DNA from: Terracoccus luteus
GTDB lineage: Bacteria; Actinomycetota; Actinomycetes; Actinomycetales; Dermatophilaceae
Reading direction: 5' to 3'
NCBI RefSeq assembly: GCF_003635045.1
Contig: NZ_RBXT01000001.1
Span: 1 to 64,000, forward strand
Length of the DNA: 64,000 nucleotides
Shown here one piece after another: positions 47,212 to 57,044 of the stretch (its first letter is position 1; each line of letters begins with the position of its first letter). Under the pieces are notes generated by a model. It ran no database searches. It was not told where the DNA came from and saw only the letters and a program-made list of their open reading frames with translations. The position numbers were made by a program, and so were the translations under genes.

Positions 47212-48569
47212 GACGCACTCTCCGGTAGGGGCATCCGTACGCGCACACGGTAGCCGCCGGTGACGCGCGGCCCGATCTCGCTCATGCCGCCATGCGTGGC
47301 GAGCCGCTCGCGCACGCCGAGCAGACCGAGTCCGCTGCCCGACGTGCCGGCCCGTGGCCGGCCGTCGTCGATGACCTCGACCTCGGCGTAGCCGTGGGCG
47401 AACTCGGGCTCGCCGCGGCGGTCGACCCGGACGAAGACGGTGGCCGACCCGGCCGTCGAGTGCCGGCGCACGTTCGACAGCGCCTCCTGCACGGTGCGGT
47501 ACAGCGAGAGACCCATCGACGCGGGCACGGCCCGCACGGCACCGGGGCCGTCCTCGACGACCTCGCAGCGGGTGCGCAGGCCGGCGGTCGCGGCCTCCTC
47601 GACGAGGGCGGGCACGTCGGCGAGCGTCGGCTCGGAACGGCGCCCACCGGCATCCTCGCCGTCGGTGCTGCGCAGGGTGCCGAGCAGGCCGCGCATCTGG
47701 GTGACGGCGTCGCGTGACGACTGCTCGATCGAGCGCAGCGACGTCTCGGCGGTGTCGACGTCGCGCCGCAGCACGGTGCGGGCGGCGGCGGCCTGGATGC
47801 CGATGACGGAGACGTGGTGGGCGACGACGTCGTGCAGCTCGCGGGCGATGCGCAGCCGCTCGTCGACGACGGCGCGGCGCTGCAGCTCGTCGGCCTGGGT
47901 CGTGATCGTCTCGGCCTGCTCGGTGAGGCGGTGGCGCTGGTGCGCCGCCCACCACGTGGCCTGGCCCCAGACGATGGCGCCGCCGAAGTAGAAGGCGTTG
48001 ACGAGGGTCGTGTAGACGACGTAGGCGGTGATGGGGGAGAACAGTCCCTGTCGTGGCAACGGTTTCCCGTTGTCGGTGAGCACGCTCTCGAGCCCGGCGC
48101 CGACGGCGAACTGCCACGTCAGCCACGCGAACATGACGACGACGACGGCGCCGACGACGAGCACCATGACGCGGCGGTCACGGGCCCAGGCGACGCCGGT
48201 GAAGATGGCGAAGAAGTAGACGACCTGCATCGGCACCGACACGACGACGGCCGGGACGGTGAGGCCGACGACGAGGAAGTGCAGCGACAGCCCGGCCATG
48301 ACCGTGACGGGATAGCGCCGGCGCCACGCCAGTGGAACCGTGCCGGCCACGACGAGGGCGTGCGGCAGCCACCCCGGCCCGGGGCTGGTGCCGAGCTGGT
48401 CGATGCTGCGCAGCAGCTCGATGCCGAGCAGCCCGGAGAGCATGAGCACGGCGGCCACGATGGCGTCGGTCCTGAAGGTGCGGGCGCGGTCGCCCGGCAC
48501 CCGCTCCCAGTCGGAGTCGACGCCGAACCACGACAGGAGCCGCCCGCCCGCCTCGCCCCACCTCGTCAT
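47208..48569 (-). CDS. Membrane histidine kinase (HisKA_3, DesK/NarX group)
   Basis: A 453-residue sensor. About six helices in the first 240 residues, no large extracellular loop, then HisKA_3 with phospho-His in RIARELHDVVAHHVSV. The HATPase domain (about 340-450) has ALSNVRRHS and the glycine box GSGLGLLGVRERL. The membrane-embedded sensor suggests a stimulus within the bilayer, such as lipid state or an envelope-active compound. TACGCT (48577-48582) ends 7 nt before ATG, so it is leaderless. Transcribed with the response regulator. Confidence 0.92.
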   Translation of the reverse strand: MTRWGEAGGRLLSWFGVDSDWERVPGDRARTFRTDAIVAAVLMLSGLLGIELLRSIDQLGTSPGPGWLPHALVVAGTVPLAWRRRYPVTVMAGLSLHFLVVGLTVPAVVVSVPMQVVYFFAIFTGVAWARDRRVMVLVVGAVVVVMFAWLTWQFAVGAGLESVLTDNGKPLPRQGLFSPITAYVVYTTLVNAFYFGGAIVWGQATWWAAHQRHRLTEQAETITTQADELQRRAVVDERLRIARELHDVVAHHVSVIGIQAAAARTVLRRDVDTAETSLRSIEQSSRDAVTQMRGLLGTLRSTDGEDAGGRRSEPTLADVPALVEEAATAGLRTRCEVVEDGPGAVRAVPASMGLSLYRTVQEALSNVRRHSTAGSATVFVRVDRRGEPEFAHGYAEVEVIDDGRPRAGTSGSGLGLLGVRERLATHGGMSEIGPRVTGGYRVRVRMPLPESAS

Positions 48570-48657
48570 GGGCGCCAGCGTAGGCAGTGGGGTGGGGCGG
48601 CGGATCCGCCGCACGGGGGAGGCCGGCCCGCGGCGGGCGGGTCCTAGGGTGAGGCGC

Positions 48658-49785
48658 ATGGGTGTCGACGCCGCCGTACCGGACCTGCAGGTGACGAGGG
48701 AGCGGCTGCGCCGCCTCCGTGAGCAGGCCGCGGCGCGCGACGTCGCCGCGTGCGTCGTCACCCCCGGCAGCGACCTGCGCTACCTCGTCGGCGTCGGCGG
48801 CTCGTCGTTCGAGCGCCTCACCTCCCTCGTCGTGCCGAGTGACGACGCACTGCCGATGCGTTTCGTCAGCCCCGCCCTCGAGTTCGCCGGGCTGGGGCAC
48901 ATCCCGTTCGACGAGCTCGGCGTCGAGGTGCGCACGTGGGTCGACGGCGAGGATGCCGCGGGGCTGGCCGTCGAGGGCCTGCCCGGCGGGCGCCTGGCCG
49001 TGTCGGACATGACCCCGGCCCTGCACACCCTCGCGCTCGGTGGTCGCCACGGCGGCGAGCTGACGCTGGCCGGCCCGGTGGTGCGCGAGCTGCGCATGCG
49101 CAAGGACCCCGCCGAGCTGGCCGAGCTGCGCCGGGCAGGCGAGGCCATCGACCGCGTGCACGCGCGGGTGCACGAGTGGCTGAGGCCCGGTCGCACCGAG
49201 GCCGACGTGGCGGCCGACATCGCCGCCGCGATCGTCGAGGAGGGCCACACGGTGGCCGAGTTCGTCATCGTCGGGTCGGGGCCGAACGGCGCGAGCCCGC
49301 ACCACTCCGTCAGCGACCGGGTCATCGAGCGGGGCGACGTGGTGGTCGTCGACATCGGCGGGCCGGTGCCGTCGGGCTACAACTCCGACAGCACCCGCAC
49401 CTATGCGGTGGGGGAGCCGGCCGAGGCCGACGTCGTGCGCTCGTACGACGCCCTGCAGGCGGCGCAGCAGGCCGCGGTCGACGTGGTGCGACCCGGCGTG
49501 ACGTGCGAGCAGGTCGATCAGGCCGCGCGGGCGGTGCTCAACGATGCGGGGCTGGGCGAGCGGTTCATCCACCGCACCGGCCACGGCATCGGGCTCGACG
49601 TGCACGAGGAGCCGTACATCGTGGCCGGCAACGACCTCGCCCTCGAGGCGGGCATGACGTTCAGCGTCGAGCCGGGGGTCTACCTGGCCGGCCGGTGGGG
49701 CGCCCGCATCGAGGACATCGTCGCCGTCACCGACGACGGGGTCGAGTCGTTGAACGTGCGCCCGCACGACCTCGTCGTGCTCTGA
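48658..49785 (+). CDS. M24 family aminopeptidase (Xaa-Pro dipeptidase type)
   Basis: A 375-residue pita-bread metallopeptidase. A creatinase-like N-domain (about 1-140, VTPGSDLRYLVGV) is followed by the catalytic domain with metal ligands in GGPVPSGYNSDSTRT (Asp), HRTGHGIGLDVHEEP (His, Glu), MTFSVEPGVY (Glu) and GARIEDIVAV (Glu). It cleaves Xaa-Pro peptides in the cytoplasm. TAGGGT (48645-48650) ends 7 nt before ATG (leaderless). Divergent from the histidine kinase across 88 bp. Confidence 0.92.
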   Translation: MGVDAAVPDLQVTRERLRRLREQAAARDVAACVVTPGSDLRYLVGVGGSSFERLTSLVVPSDDALPMRFVSPALEFAGLGHIPFDELGVEVRTWVDGEDAAGLAVEGLPGGRLAVSDMTPALHTLALGGRHGGELTLAGPVVRELRMRKDPAELAELRRAGEAIDRVHARVHEWLRPGRTEADVAADIAAAIVEEGHTVAEFVIVGSGPNGASPHHSVSDRVIERGDVVVVDIGGPVPSGYNSDSTRTYAVGEPAEADVVRSYDALQAAQQAAVDVVRPGVTCEQVDQAARAVLNDAGLGERFIHRTGHGIGLDVHEEPYIVAGNDLALEAGMTFSVEPGVYLAGRWGARIEDIVAVTDDGVESLNVRPHDLVVL

Positions 49786-49810
49786 CCGGGTCGGCGGTCG
49801 CCGCGCCGGG

Positions 49811-50674
49811 TCACTGGGCGGTGTAGCCGCCGTCGACGGGCAGCGCGACGCCGACCACGAAGCTGGCACCGGGGCTGCAGAGCCACAGCACGGCGGCGGC
49901 GACCTCCTCCGGCTGCCCGAGGCGGTTGATCGGCTGGTTCGCGACGGCCTGCTCGAGGTCGAGCTCGCCCTTGTCGATCATGTCCGTGACCATCGGGGTG
50001 GCGAAGGTGCCCGGGCAGATGGCGTTGATGCGGATGCCGCGCGGCGCGTACTCGAGGGCGGCGCTGCCGGTCAGGCCGATGACCCCGTGCTTCGAGGCGT
50101 GGTACGCGGCGCGACCGGGGAGCCCGACGAGGCCGCCGAGCGAGGAGCAGTTGACGATGGCCCCGCTGCCCTGCGACCGCATCACGGCCAGCTCGTGCTT
50201 CATCGCGGCCCAGACCCCGCGGAGGTTGACGGCGTTGACCCGGTCGAAGACCTCCGCCTCCTCGTCGGCGGCGTCGACGGGCGGCACCTGGATGCCGGCG
50301 TTGTTGAAGGCCATGTCGAGGCGGCCGTAGCGGTCGACCGTCGCCCGCACCGCGTCGCGGACGCTGCCCTCGTCGCTGACGTCGCAGGTGACGGCCAGGG
50401 CTCGGTGACCGGCCTGCTCCAGGGCTGCGGCCTCCCGGGTGACGACCTCGGTGTCGAGGTCGGCCAGCACCACGGCCGCGCCGGACCGGGCGAAGGCGCG
50501 GGCGGTGGCCAGGCCCATGCCGGAGCCGGCCCCGGTCACGAACGCCACCTGTCCGCTGAAGTCGTACGTGGGGTTGGCGAGGGGCGAGACGCCCCCGCCG
50601 GTCCGGGTGTCGTCGGTGGTTGGGGTGTCGGTGGTGGTGTCGCTGGTGGCGGTCTGGCCGGCTGCGGTGGTCAT
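49811..50674 (-). CDS. Short-chain dehydrogenase/reductase (MmyB-linked)
   Basis: A 287-residue classical SDR after a Thr/Asp-rich N-terminus of about 35 residues: VTGAGSGMG cofactor loop, NNAGIQ, NCSSLGG (Ser), YHASKHG (Tyr-Lys) and ICPGTFATPM. AGGAG precedes ATG. With the cyclophilin-like gene just upstream it makes the target operon of the divergent XRE/MmyB regulator, an arrangement seen often in actinobacteria. Substrate unknown. Confidence 0.9.
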   Translation of the reverse strand: MTTAAGQTATSDTTTDTPTTDDTRTGGGVSPLANPTYDFSGQVAFVTGAGSGMGLATARAFARSGAAVVLADLDTEVVTREAAALEQAGHRALAVTCDVSDEGSVRDAVRATVDRYGRLDMAFNNAGIQVPPVDAADEEAEVFDRVNAVNLRGVWAAMKHELAVMRSQGSGAIVNCSSLGGLVGLPGRAAYHASKHGVIGLTGSAALEYAPRGIRINAICPGTFATPMVTDMIDKGELDLEQAVANQPINRLGQPEEVAAAVLWLCSPGASFVVGVALPVDGGYTAQ

Positions 50675-50743
50675 CGGTCTCCTCGGTGGCTTGGTCGTGC
50701 GGGTGGGCGTCCGCCGTGGTGGCGGACGAAGGACGGGTGGGGC

Positions 50744-51379
50744 TCAGGTCGCGCTGACGGTGGCGGTGACGGTCCCCTCGAGGGCGGCGAGGCGGCCGGC
50801 GGCGTCGTCCTCCAGCCGGCCGAGCAGGACGATCCCGGGGAAGTACGACTGGTCGCCGTAGTAGAGGACGAGGTCGTTGCCCGGCGCGTAGTAGCCGACC
50901 TGCCCCGGGTCCGGGTCGGCACCGTCCGGCTGCCCCTCGAGCGACAGCGGGGCCGGGAGCCGGCCGGTCTTCTCCACCGACCCGTGGTCGCGCATCTGGA
51001 GGGTCAGTGGCAGCTGGGCCACGAGGTCGCGGCTCGCTGCGCTGTCCGTCAGGGACGCCCGGAACCGCTCGGTCCCGATCGCGATGTCGATCTCCATCTC
51101 GTTCTCCTGCTCTCGCGCCGTGCTGCTCGGGGTGGGTGTGTTGCTCGTGCCGCTGATCGGCGGGTTCGGCGTGCTCGCGTTCGCGCCGCTGGTGCCCGGG
51201 GTGAGCTGAGTGGTCTGAGAAGTGGCCGCAGGGGTGCCGGTGTCGGGGGATGCGCCGCACGCGGTCGCGCCGCTCATCGCAGCCCACGCGACCAGAGCCC
51301 CGACGAGCCGAGTCCTCGTCCGGTTCGGACGGACCGTCACGGGGCGCGGCCGGATGCCGGGGGTGCTGGGTGGACTCAT
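50744..51379 (-). CDS. Cyclophilin-like fold lipoprotein
   Basis: A 211-residue exported protein. A basic N-terminus and a hydrophobic stretch end at SGATAC, a tolerable lipobox (Cys about 42). A Thr/Ser/Pro linker (about 45-90) follows, then a Cyclophil_like2 domain (EIDIAIGTERFRASLTDSAASRDLVAQLPLTLQMRD; VGYYAPGNDLVLYYGDQSYFPG; LLGRLEDD). These domains keep the cyclophilin barrel but lack isomerase residues. AAGGAG precedes ATG. It lies between the SDR and the divergent regulator. Confidence 0.83.
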   Translation of the reverse strand: MSPPSTPGIRPRPVTVRPNRTRTRLVGALVAWAAMSGATACGASPDTGTPAATSQTTQLTPGTSGANASTPNPPISGTSNTPTPSSTAREQENEMEIDIAIGTERFRASLTDSAASRDLVAQLPLTLQMRDHGSVEKTGRLPAPLSLEGQPDGADPDPGQVGYYAPGNDLVLYYGDQSYFPGIVLLGRLEDDAAGRLAALEGTVTATVSAT

Positions 51380-51456
51380 CGGAGGCTCTCCTTCGCGGCG
51401 GGTGCTGGTCTCCAGCAGACCGCGATCCCGGCGGACATGGCAGGGCGCGCTCATGG

Positions 51457-51474
51457 GGGTAGTGGCGCTACCTC
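51457..51474. promoter_or_regulatory. Palindromic operator for the XRE/MmyB regulator
   Basis: GGTAG-N5-CTACC (core GGTAGTGGCGCTACC at 51459-51473) in the divergent promoter region, 35 bp before the regulator GTG. It resembles the palindromes linked to MmyB-type regulators with SDR targets. Confidence 0.6.
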
Positions 51475-51507
51475 CCTCGACCGTGCCCTGGTTCGTAACC
51501 TGACGGG

Positions 51508-52419
51508 GTGGGCAATCGAGACGACATCCGGGAGTTCCTCGTCAGCCGACGGGGCCGGCTGACCCCGGCTCAGGCCGGTCTGCACACCGGCAGCGGACAC
51601 CGCCGCGTCCCGGGCCTGCGTCGCGAGGAGGTCGCCGTCCTCGCCGGGGTCAGCATCGAGTGGTACACCCGCCTCGAACGTGGGAACATCACCGGCGTCT
51701 CCGAGGAGGTCCTCGACGCGGTGGCCGGCGCTCTCCAGCTCGACGACGCCGAGCGCGTCTACTTGATGGACCTGGCGCGAGCCGCCCGTCCCGTCCGCTC
51801 CACCCGAGCCGCGGCCACCCGGCGACGCGCTCGCGTCACGGTCCCTCCGTCGATGCACTGGATGATCGACTCGATCACCCACTCCGCCGTCATCGTGCGC
51901 AACGGCCGCATGGACGTCCTCGCCACCAACACCCTCGGGCGCGCCCTGTACTCCCCGATGTACGACTCCCCGGTCGTCACGGGCGTCCCGGCGCCGCCCA
52001 ACCTCGCGCGGTTCCAGTTCCTCGACCCCGGTGCCCGCGTCATGTGGCCCGACTGGTCGGGCGCCGCCCAGGTGACCGCTGCCCTCTTGCGCACCGAGGC
52101 CGGTCGCCACCCGCACGACCACGACCTGCGCGAGCTCATCGGCGAGCTCACCACCGTCAGCGACACCTTCGCCAGCATGTGGGCGGCCCACGACGTCCGC
52201 CTGCACACCACGGGGGCCAAGACCTTCCACCACCCGGAGGTCGGCGACCTCGAGCTCAACTACCAATCGATGGACCTGCCCACCGGCACCCGGCCCACCG
52301 CCCTGCCCCTGAACCTCACCGTCTACACCGCCGAGCCCGGCACCCCCCGCGAGGACGCCCTGCGCCTGCTCGGCAGCCTCGCCGAGCCGTCCCCGTCGGC
52401 CTCTCCCGTCACGACCTGA
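51508..52419 (+). CDS. XRE-family regulator with MmyB-like ligand-binding domain
   Basis: A 303-residue regulator: HTH_31 (about residues 8-75, RRVPGLRREEVAVLAGVSIEWYTRLERG) plus MmyB-like C-terminal domain (about 105-280, VIVRNGRMDVLATNTLGRALYSPM; HDVRLHTTGAKTFHHPEVGDLEL). That domain has a PAS-like fold binding fatty-acid-like ligands. GTG start with TAACCT (51496-51501) 6 nt upstream, so leaderless. It probably represses itself and the divergent cyclophilin-like/SDR operon. Confidence 0.92.
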   Translation: MGNRDDIREFLVSRRGRLTPAQAGLHTGSGHRRVPGLRREEVAVLAGVSIEWYTRLERGNITGVSEEVLDAVAGALQLDDAERVYLMDLARAARPVRSTRAAATRRRARVTVPPSMHWMIDSITHSAVIVRNGRMDVLATNTLGRALYSPMYDSPVVTGVPAPPNLARFQFLDPGARVMWPDWSGAAQVTAALLRTEAGRHPHDHDLRELIGELTTVSDTFASMWAAHDVRLHTTGAKTFHHPEVGDLELNYQSMDLPTGTRPTALPLNLTVYTAEPGTPREDALRLLGSLAEPSPSASPVTT

Positions 52420-52487
52420 GGCGGAGGACGGCCTGCCGTCGATCAACCCCGTTGCGGGCGTCGAGGCGTCGCTGGTTCGCTGGGGCG

Positions 52488-53291
52488 ATGCAACCACGCG
52501 AGCTGCTCGAGATCTTCCACGACCAGGCCCGGGCGCCGATCCCGACGGGCACGGCCGACCGGCCGGTCGAGGTGGTCGGTCTCGTCCGCCGCGAGTACGA
52601 CCTCGACCCGCGCGGTCACTTCGCGATGATCGAGAGCCCCGACGGTCTCGGCGACGAGCCCTCGCGGTGGGACGCCGTCATCGCCGAGCAACGCGACTTC
52701 TTCGCCGCCCGCGGCCAGGAGGTCGAGTGGAAGACCTACGACTACGACCCGCCCGCCGACCTCGCCGCCCGGCTCGAGGCGGCCGGCTTCGTCAAGGAGG
52801 ACGACGAGGCCCTCATCCTCGGCGAGGCGATGCCCCTGGCCGAGCAGGACATCACGCTGCCCGAGGGCGTCACGGTGCGCGCCGTCGACGGGCCAGAGGA
52901 CTTCGCCCGGGTGCAGGCGCTGCAGGAGGAGGTCTACGGCGAGCCGCAGCCGTGGGTGACGGAGTCGCTGCTGCCCGACTGGCAGGCCCGCCCCGAGAGC
53001 ACCGAGCTCGTCGTCGTCGAGGAGTCGCGCCACGGCCCTGCCCTCTGCGCCGCCCGCGCCGAGTACGACGCGAGCGACTTCACCGGCCTCTGGGGCGGCG
53101 CGACGCTGCCCGCCTGGCGCGGCCGCGGCCTCTACCGGGCGACGCTGCTGCACCGCGCCCGCCTCGGCCTCGAGCGCGGCAAGCCCTACGTGCGCGTCGA
53201 CGCGCTGCCGACGAGCGAGCCGATCCTGCGCCGCCTCGGCCTGCACCGCGTGGCCACGACGACGCCCTACGTCTTCCACCCGAGCGCCTGA
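52488..53291 (+). CDS. GNAT-family N-acetyltransferase
   Basis: A 267-residue acetyltransferase. The N-terminal half (about 1-120) is a degenerate GNAT-like or accessory domain; the catalytic GNAT is C-terminal, with FTGLWGGATLPAWRGRGLYRATLLHRARL (acetyl-CoA loop WRGRGLY) and PILRRLGLHRVA. Substrate unknown. The start ATG 52488 has only a weak GGGG ahead. It lies between the XRE regulator and fba with no operon link. Confidence 0.83.
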   Translation: MQPRELLEIFHDQARAPIPTGTADRPVEVVGLVRREYDLDPRGHFAMIESPDGLGDEPSRWDAVIAEQRDFFAARGQEVEWKTYDYDPPADLAARLEAAGFVKEDDEALILGEAMPLAEQDITLPEGVTVRAVDGPEDFARVQALQEEVYGEPQPWVTESLLPDWQARPESTELVVVEESRHGPALCAARAEYDASDFTGLWGGATLPAWRGRGLYRATLLHRARLGLERGKPYVRVDALPTSEPILRRLGLHRVATTTPYVFHPSA

Positions 53292-53447
53292 CGCCGCCCC
53301 TCCCAGAGCCCCGCACCGGATGCCGGTGGGCGGGTTCTCGGTGGACGGGGCCACCCCGCGACCGCGGGTTGGGCCTCCCGGCTGGCTCCCCGGCATCCGT
53401 GGCAGGATTCTGGGCGGACCCGACGCCCCACCACTGCAGGAGACGCC

Positions 53448-54479
53448 ATGCCCATCGCCACCCCCGAGGTGTACGCCGACATGCTCGACCGCGCGAAGGC
53501 CGGCAGCTTCGCGTACCCCGCGATCAACGTCAGCTCGTCGCAGACCCTCAACGCCGCGATCAAGGGCTTCGCCGACGCGGGCAGCGACGGCATCATCCAG
53601 GTGTCGACGGGCGGCGCCGACTACCTCTCGGGGCCGTCGATCAAGAACATGGTGTCGGGCTCGCTCGCCTTCGCGTCGTTCGCCGAGCAGGTGGCGAAGA
53701 ACTACGACGTCAACATCGCGCTGCACACCGACCACTGCCCGAAGGACAAGCTCGACGGCTTCGTGCGCCCGCTGCTGCAGGCGTCCATCGAGCGCGTCGA
53801 GGCCGGCGGCCTGCCGTGGTTCCAGTCGCACATGTGGGACGGCTCGGCCGTGCCGCTCGACGAGAACCTCGACATCGCCCGTGAGCTGCTCGCGCTGGCC
53901 AAGCGCGCCAACATCGTGCTCGAGATCGAGGTGGGTGTCGTCGGCGGCGAGGAGGACGGCGTCGCGCACGAGATCAACGACAAGCTGTACTCCACTCCCG
54001 ACGACGCGATTGCGACGATCAAGGCGCTCGGCGCCGGCGAGAACGGCCGCTACCTGACCGCGCTCACCTTCGGCAACGTGCACGGCGTCTACAAGCCGGG
54101 CAACGTCAAGCTGCGCCCAGAGGTGCTGCTCGAGGCGCAGAAGGCCGCCGCCCGCGAGCTCGGACTCGGCGAGGACGCGCGCCCGTTCGACCTCGTCTTC
54201 CACGGCGGGTCGGGCTCGCTGCCCGAGGAGATCTCGGCTGCGGTCGACAACGGCGTCGTCAAGATGAACGTCGACACCGACACCCAGTACGCCTTCACCC
54301 GTGAGATCGCCGGCTGGATGATCAGCAACTACGAGGGCGTGCTCAAGGTCGACGGTGAGGTCGGCGACAAAAAGAAGTACGACCCGCGTAACTGGGGTGC
54401 GGCTGCCGAGGCGGCCATGTCCGCGCGCGTCGTCGAAGCATGCACGGCGTTGCGTTCGGCGGGTCGTCACGAGGGCTAA
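53448..54479 (+). CDS. fba: Class II fructose-bisphosphate aldolase
   Basis: Zinc-dependent glycolytic aldolase of 343 residues that splits or forms fructose 1,6-bisphosphate. Zinc and catalytic residues are in LHTDHCPKDK (Asp-His), ANIVLEIEVGVVGGEEDG (Glu), FGNVHGVYKPG (His) and VFHGGSGS (His), and the substrate loop is in KMNVDTDTQYAFTREI. CAGGAG precedes ATG. In other actinobacteria fba lies near DUF3151 and purA; here foreign DNA begins right after its stop, so it marks the left island border. Confidence 0.97.
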   Translation: MPIATPEVYADMLDRAKAGSFAYPAINVSSSQTLNAAIKGFADAGSDGIIQVSTGGADYLSGPSIKNMVSGSLAFASFAEQVAKNYDVNIALHTDHCPKDKLDGFVRPLLQASIERVEAGGLPWFQSHMWDGSAVPLDENLDIARELLALAKRANIVLEIEVGVVGGEEDGVAHEINDKLYSTPDDAIATIKALGAGENGRYLTALTFGNVHGVYKPGNVKLRPEVLLEAQKAAARELGLGEDARPFDLVFHGGSGSLPEEISAAVDNGVVKMNVDTDTQYAFTREIAGWMISNYEGVLKVDGEVGDKKKYDPRNWGAAAEAAMSARVVEACTALRSAGRHEG

Positions 54480-54674
54480 CCCCTCAACCCCCGCTTGCCG
54501 GCGCCAACGCGGCACCTAGGGGCGCTGCCATCTCTTTGCACTCCAGCGGGTCGAGCTGGTCGAAAGCGTGGACGCATGCCTTGTGGATGGTGTAAATCAG
54601 TTACAGGCCGTTCATCATAACGTGTGGCCGCGCCGGACCCGCTCGACGGGCTTGCTGAGGCAGGGGGAAGCGGA

Positions 54675-57044
54675 GTGGGGGACGGGCTTAGCTCGGCACT
54701 TTTCGGACGGCTTAGAGAGCTTAACGCCCTCAACGGGATGGTTGACGGCCTCCTTTCGGGGCAAACCTCGGTGGCCCGGGTCGCACTCCTTTCCGGCCAC
54801 AGCGGCGTCGGCAAGTCAGCGCTGGCGTCAGCGGCGTTGGAGCGCGCGACGGCCTTAGGGGCCGAGGTGGTCCGAATTGCATGCGAGCCGTTTCACGACG
54901 GGATGAGCTTCTTCCCCATCCGCGAAATCGTGCGTCACCTGACGTTTGGGCGACCCCTGGACCAGGCCGTGGCCGAGATGTATGGAGAGAACTCGACGCA
55001 GTCCGAGATGGCCGCCGTGAGCGAGTCGCCCACTGCCGAGCCGAGCAGTCGCCGCGAGGCCCTTGTGGGCACGTTCACCAATGTCATCGTTGGACGGTTC
55101 TTGGTCGCAGGACACGCGCCGCTCATCATCTTCATTGACGACCTCGAGCACCTTGACGCGGGGAGTGCCGACGCCCTGATCTGCCTTATTTCCCGGCTGT
55201 CGGAGGCGCCGGTTCTCATCATGGGCGCCTACCGGCGAGACCTCACCACAACCTCGACGCACCCGCTTCGGACGGTCATCACGACGGCTCGTCGCGTCGA
55301 CGGGATGCTGAATTTGTTGGAGATCGGCACGTTCGGCGAACGCGACATCACCGAACTAACACAGGTGATGTTGGGGGGGCCGTGCGACCTCCCGGGCGCC
55401 TTTTACGACAAACTTGCAAAGGAGACCGAGGGAAATCCACTCTTCATCCGAGAGATCCTTAGGACGCTCAGCACCATCACTCCTATGGTGGAGCGCCCTC
55501 CGCTGCGTGTCGTTGACGGCCTATGGACCTTCGGTGGGCAGGTGGACGGCTGGAAGATCCCCGAGACAGTTGAGGACGTCATCGCTGCCCGCCTTGACGC
55601 GCTCGAGGCCGATCGTCGCCAGGACCTAGAGTTCGCGGCCGTGGTCGGACGTCGGTTCGCCTTCGAGGTTTTGACGCGGTTGAGTTCAGTAGGCGAAGAT
55701 GATCTGCTGTCGCACCTCGAGCAATTCCTGTCTTTCGACATCATTCGTGAAGTCGAAGCTCAGGATGACACGTTCGAGTTCTCCCATGGCAAGATCCGCG
55801 ACGTGCTCTACGAGTCCCTGAGTGGCCTGCGCCGCCGAAAAATTCACGCCCGGGTCGCTGAGGTGCTTACGCACTTCATCGGTTCCACGAATGAGGACTG
55901 GGACGCGCTCATCGGGACCCACCTTTATCGTGCCTCGAGTCACGCAGACGCCTTTCCCTACCTACTCCGTGCTGCACGGAGCGCTGCAAAGACCGGCAGC
56001 GCGCGCGAGGCGGCATCCTTATACCGCAACGCGTACGTGGCTGCCGACCACGCGGTTCCGAGCGGATACGAGTCCAAGAGCTCGGTAGCCCTAGAACTCG
56101 TCGAGGCATTGCTTGGCATCAACGAAACCGACGAAGCCCGCGCGCTGCTCGTTGACGTCTTGAACGGGACGACGACCGCGGACACTAGGGCGATGGCCTT
56201 GAACTTCCTCGGGGACGCACTGTTGTTCCAGGGCAGGATCGCCGAGTCATTGGAGGCCTACGCGCAGTGCGAATCACTCGCGAGGGCGAATCAGTTGGAG
56301 GAAGCGATCTGTGAAGTCGCCTGTGACCTCGCCGAGGTCCACGGCCGTCAGTACGAGAAGCTGGCGGGCAGCGACCCCACGGCAGCGGGTCGACACGGTG
56401 AGACGAGTCGTCACTATGTGGATGAGGCTTATGCCCGTGTGAACCGGATTCGATCGGCGACTCTGAAGGCCCGCACGCTACGCAATAAGGCCAAACAGCT
56501 TCGCGTGGCCGGCGATATCACGGGCGCCATCGACCTCTACTTGGAGTCCAACGCCTGTGTCGACGCTCGCGTCGCGGGTCACCGGTTCCTGATCCCCTAC
56601 GCAAAGGCGTTGCGCCTGCAGGGCGACGTGGACGAAGCGGCCCGAGTCGTCGACCGCGTCATGGACTGGAGTGTCCAGGCAGGGTCTCGCCGTTCCGAGG
56701 GCATCGCCCTTCAGTACCGCGGTCTCATGCGCATGATGGCCGCCCACAACGACGCCACACTGGAGGAAGCCAAAGCAGACTTGGTGAAGGCTCTGCAGTT
56801 GCATAGAGTTGTTAGGTTTGTACAGGGCATTCACGAGACGGAGCTGAGCCTCGGGGAAGTCACGCTGCGGCTCGGCAGCCTAGAGGAGGCCCTCGACCAC
56901 CTTCGCACAGCAGTCGGCACGCCTACATCCGATCTCCGGTTCGTGCTCGTGGCGGCGGCGGAAGAGCTCGACGCGAATGGCGAGACCGACCGCGCCGACG
57001 TGCTGCGGACCGCTGCCACGACGCCCGAGGCCTTCGAGCCGTGA
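54675..57044 (+). CDS. STAND-like AAA ATPase with C-terminal TPR-type helical region
   Basis: A 789-residue P-loop protein of the AAA_16/COG3899 type. Walker A GHSGVGKS (residues 41-48), Walker B IIFIDDLEHLD (about 149-158), sensor-like ALRxxDLTTTSTHPLR region, a winged-helix segment (about 290-400, PETVEDVIAARLDALE; FSHGKIRDVLYE), then about 380 residues of tandem helical hairpins (TPR-like). No LuxR HTH at the end, unlike LAL regulators. GTG 54675 has AGGGGG 7 nt upstream; GTG 54624 is an alternative. First gene of an overlapping chain; codon use is unlike the host's. Probably a signal-sensing switch. Confidence 0.82.
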   Translation: MGDGLSSALFGRLRELNALNGMVDGLLSGQTSVARVALLSGHSGVGKSALASAALERATALGAEVVRIACEPFHDGMSFFPIREIVRHLTFGRPLDQAVAEMYGENSTQSEMAAVSESPTAEPSSRREALVGTFTNVIVGRFLVAGHAPLIIFIDDLEHLDAGSADALICLISRLSEAPVLIMGAYRRDLTTTSTHPLRTVITTARRVDGMLNLLEIGTFGERDITELTQVMLGGPCDLPGAFYDKLAKETEGNPLFIREILRTLSTITPMVERPPLRVVDGLWTFGGQVDGWKIPETVEDVIAARLDALEADRRQDLEFAAVVGRRFAFEVLTRLSSVGEDDLLSHLEQFLSFDIIREVEAQDDTFEFSHGKIRDVLYESLSGLRRRKIHARVAEVLTHFIGSTNEDWDALIGTHLYRASSHADAFPYLLRAARSAAKTGSAREAASLYRNAYVAADHAVPSGYESKSSVALELVEALLGINETDEARALLVDVLNGTTTADTRAMALNFLGDALLFQGRIAESLEAYAQCESLARANQLEEAICEVACDLAEVHGRQYEKLAGSDPTAAGRHGETSRHYVDEAYARVNRIRSATLKARTLRNKAKQLRVAGDITGAIDLYLESNACVDARVAGHRFLIPYAKALRLQGDVDEAARVVDRVMDWSVQAGSRRSEGIALQYRGLMRMMAAHNDATLEEAKADLVKALQLHRVVRFVQGIHETELSLGEVTLRLGSLEEALDHLRTAVGTPTSDLRFVLVAAAEELDANGETDRADVLRTAATTPEAFEP

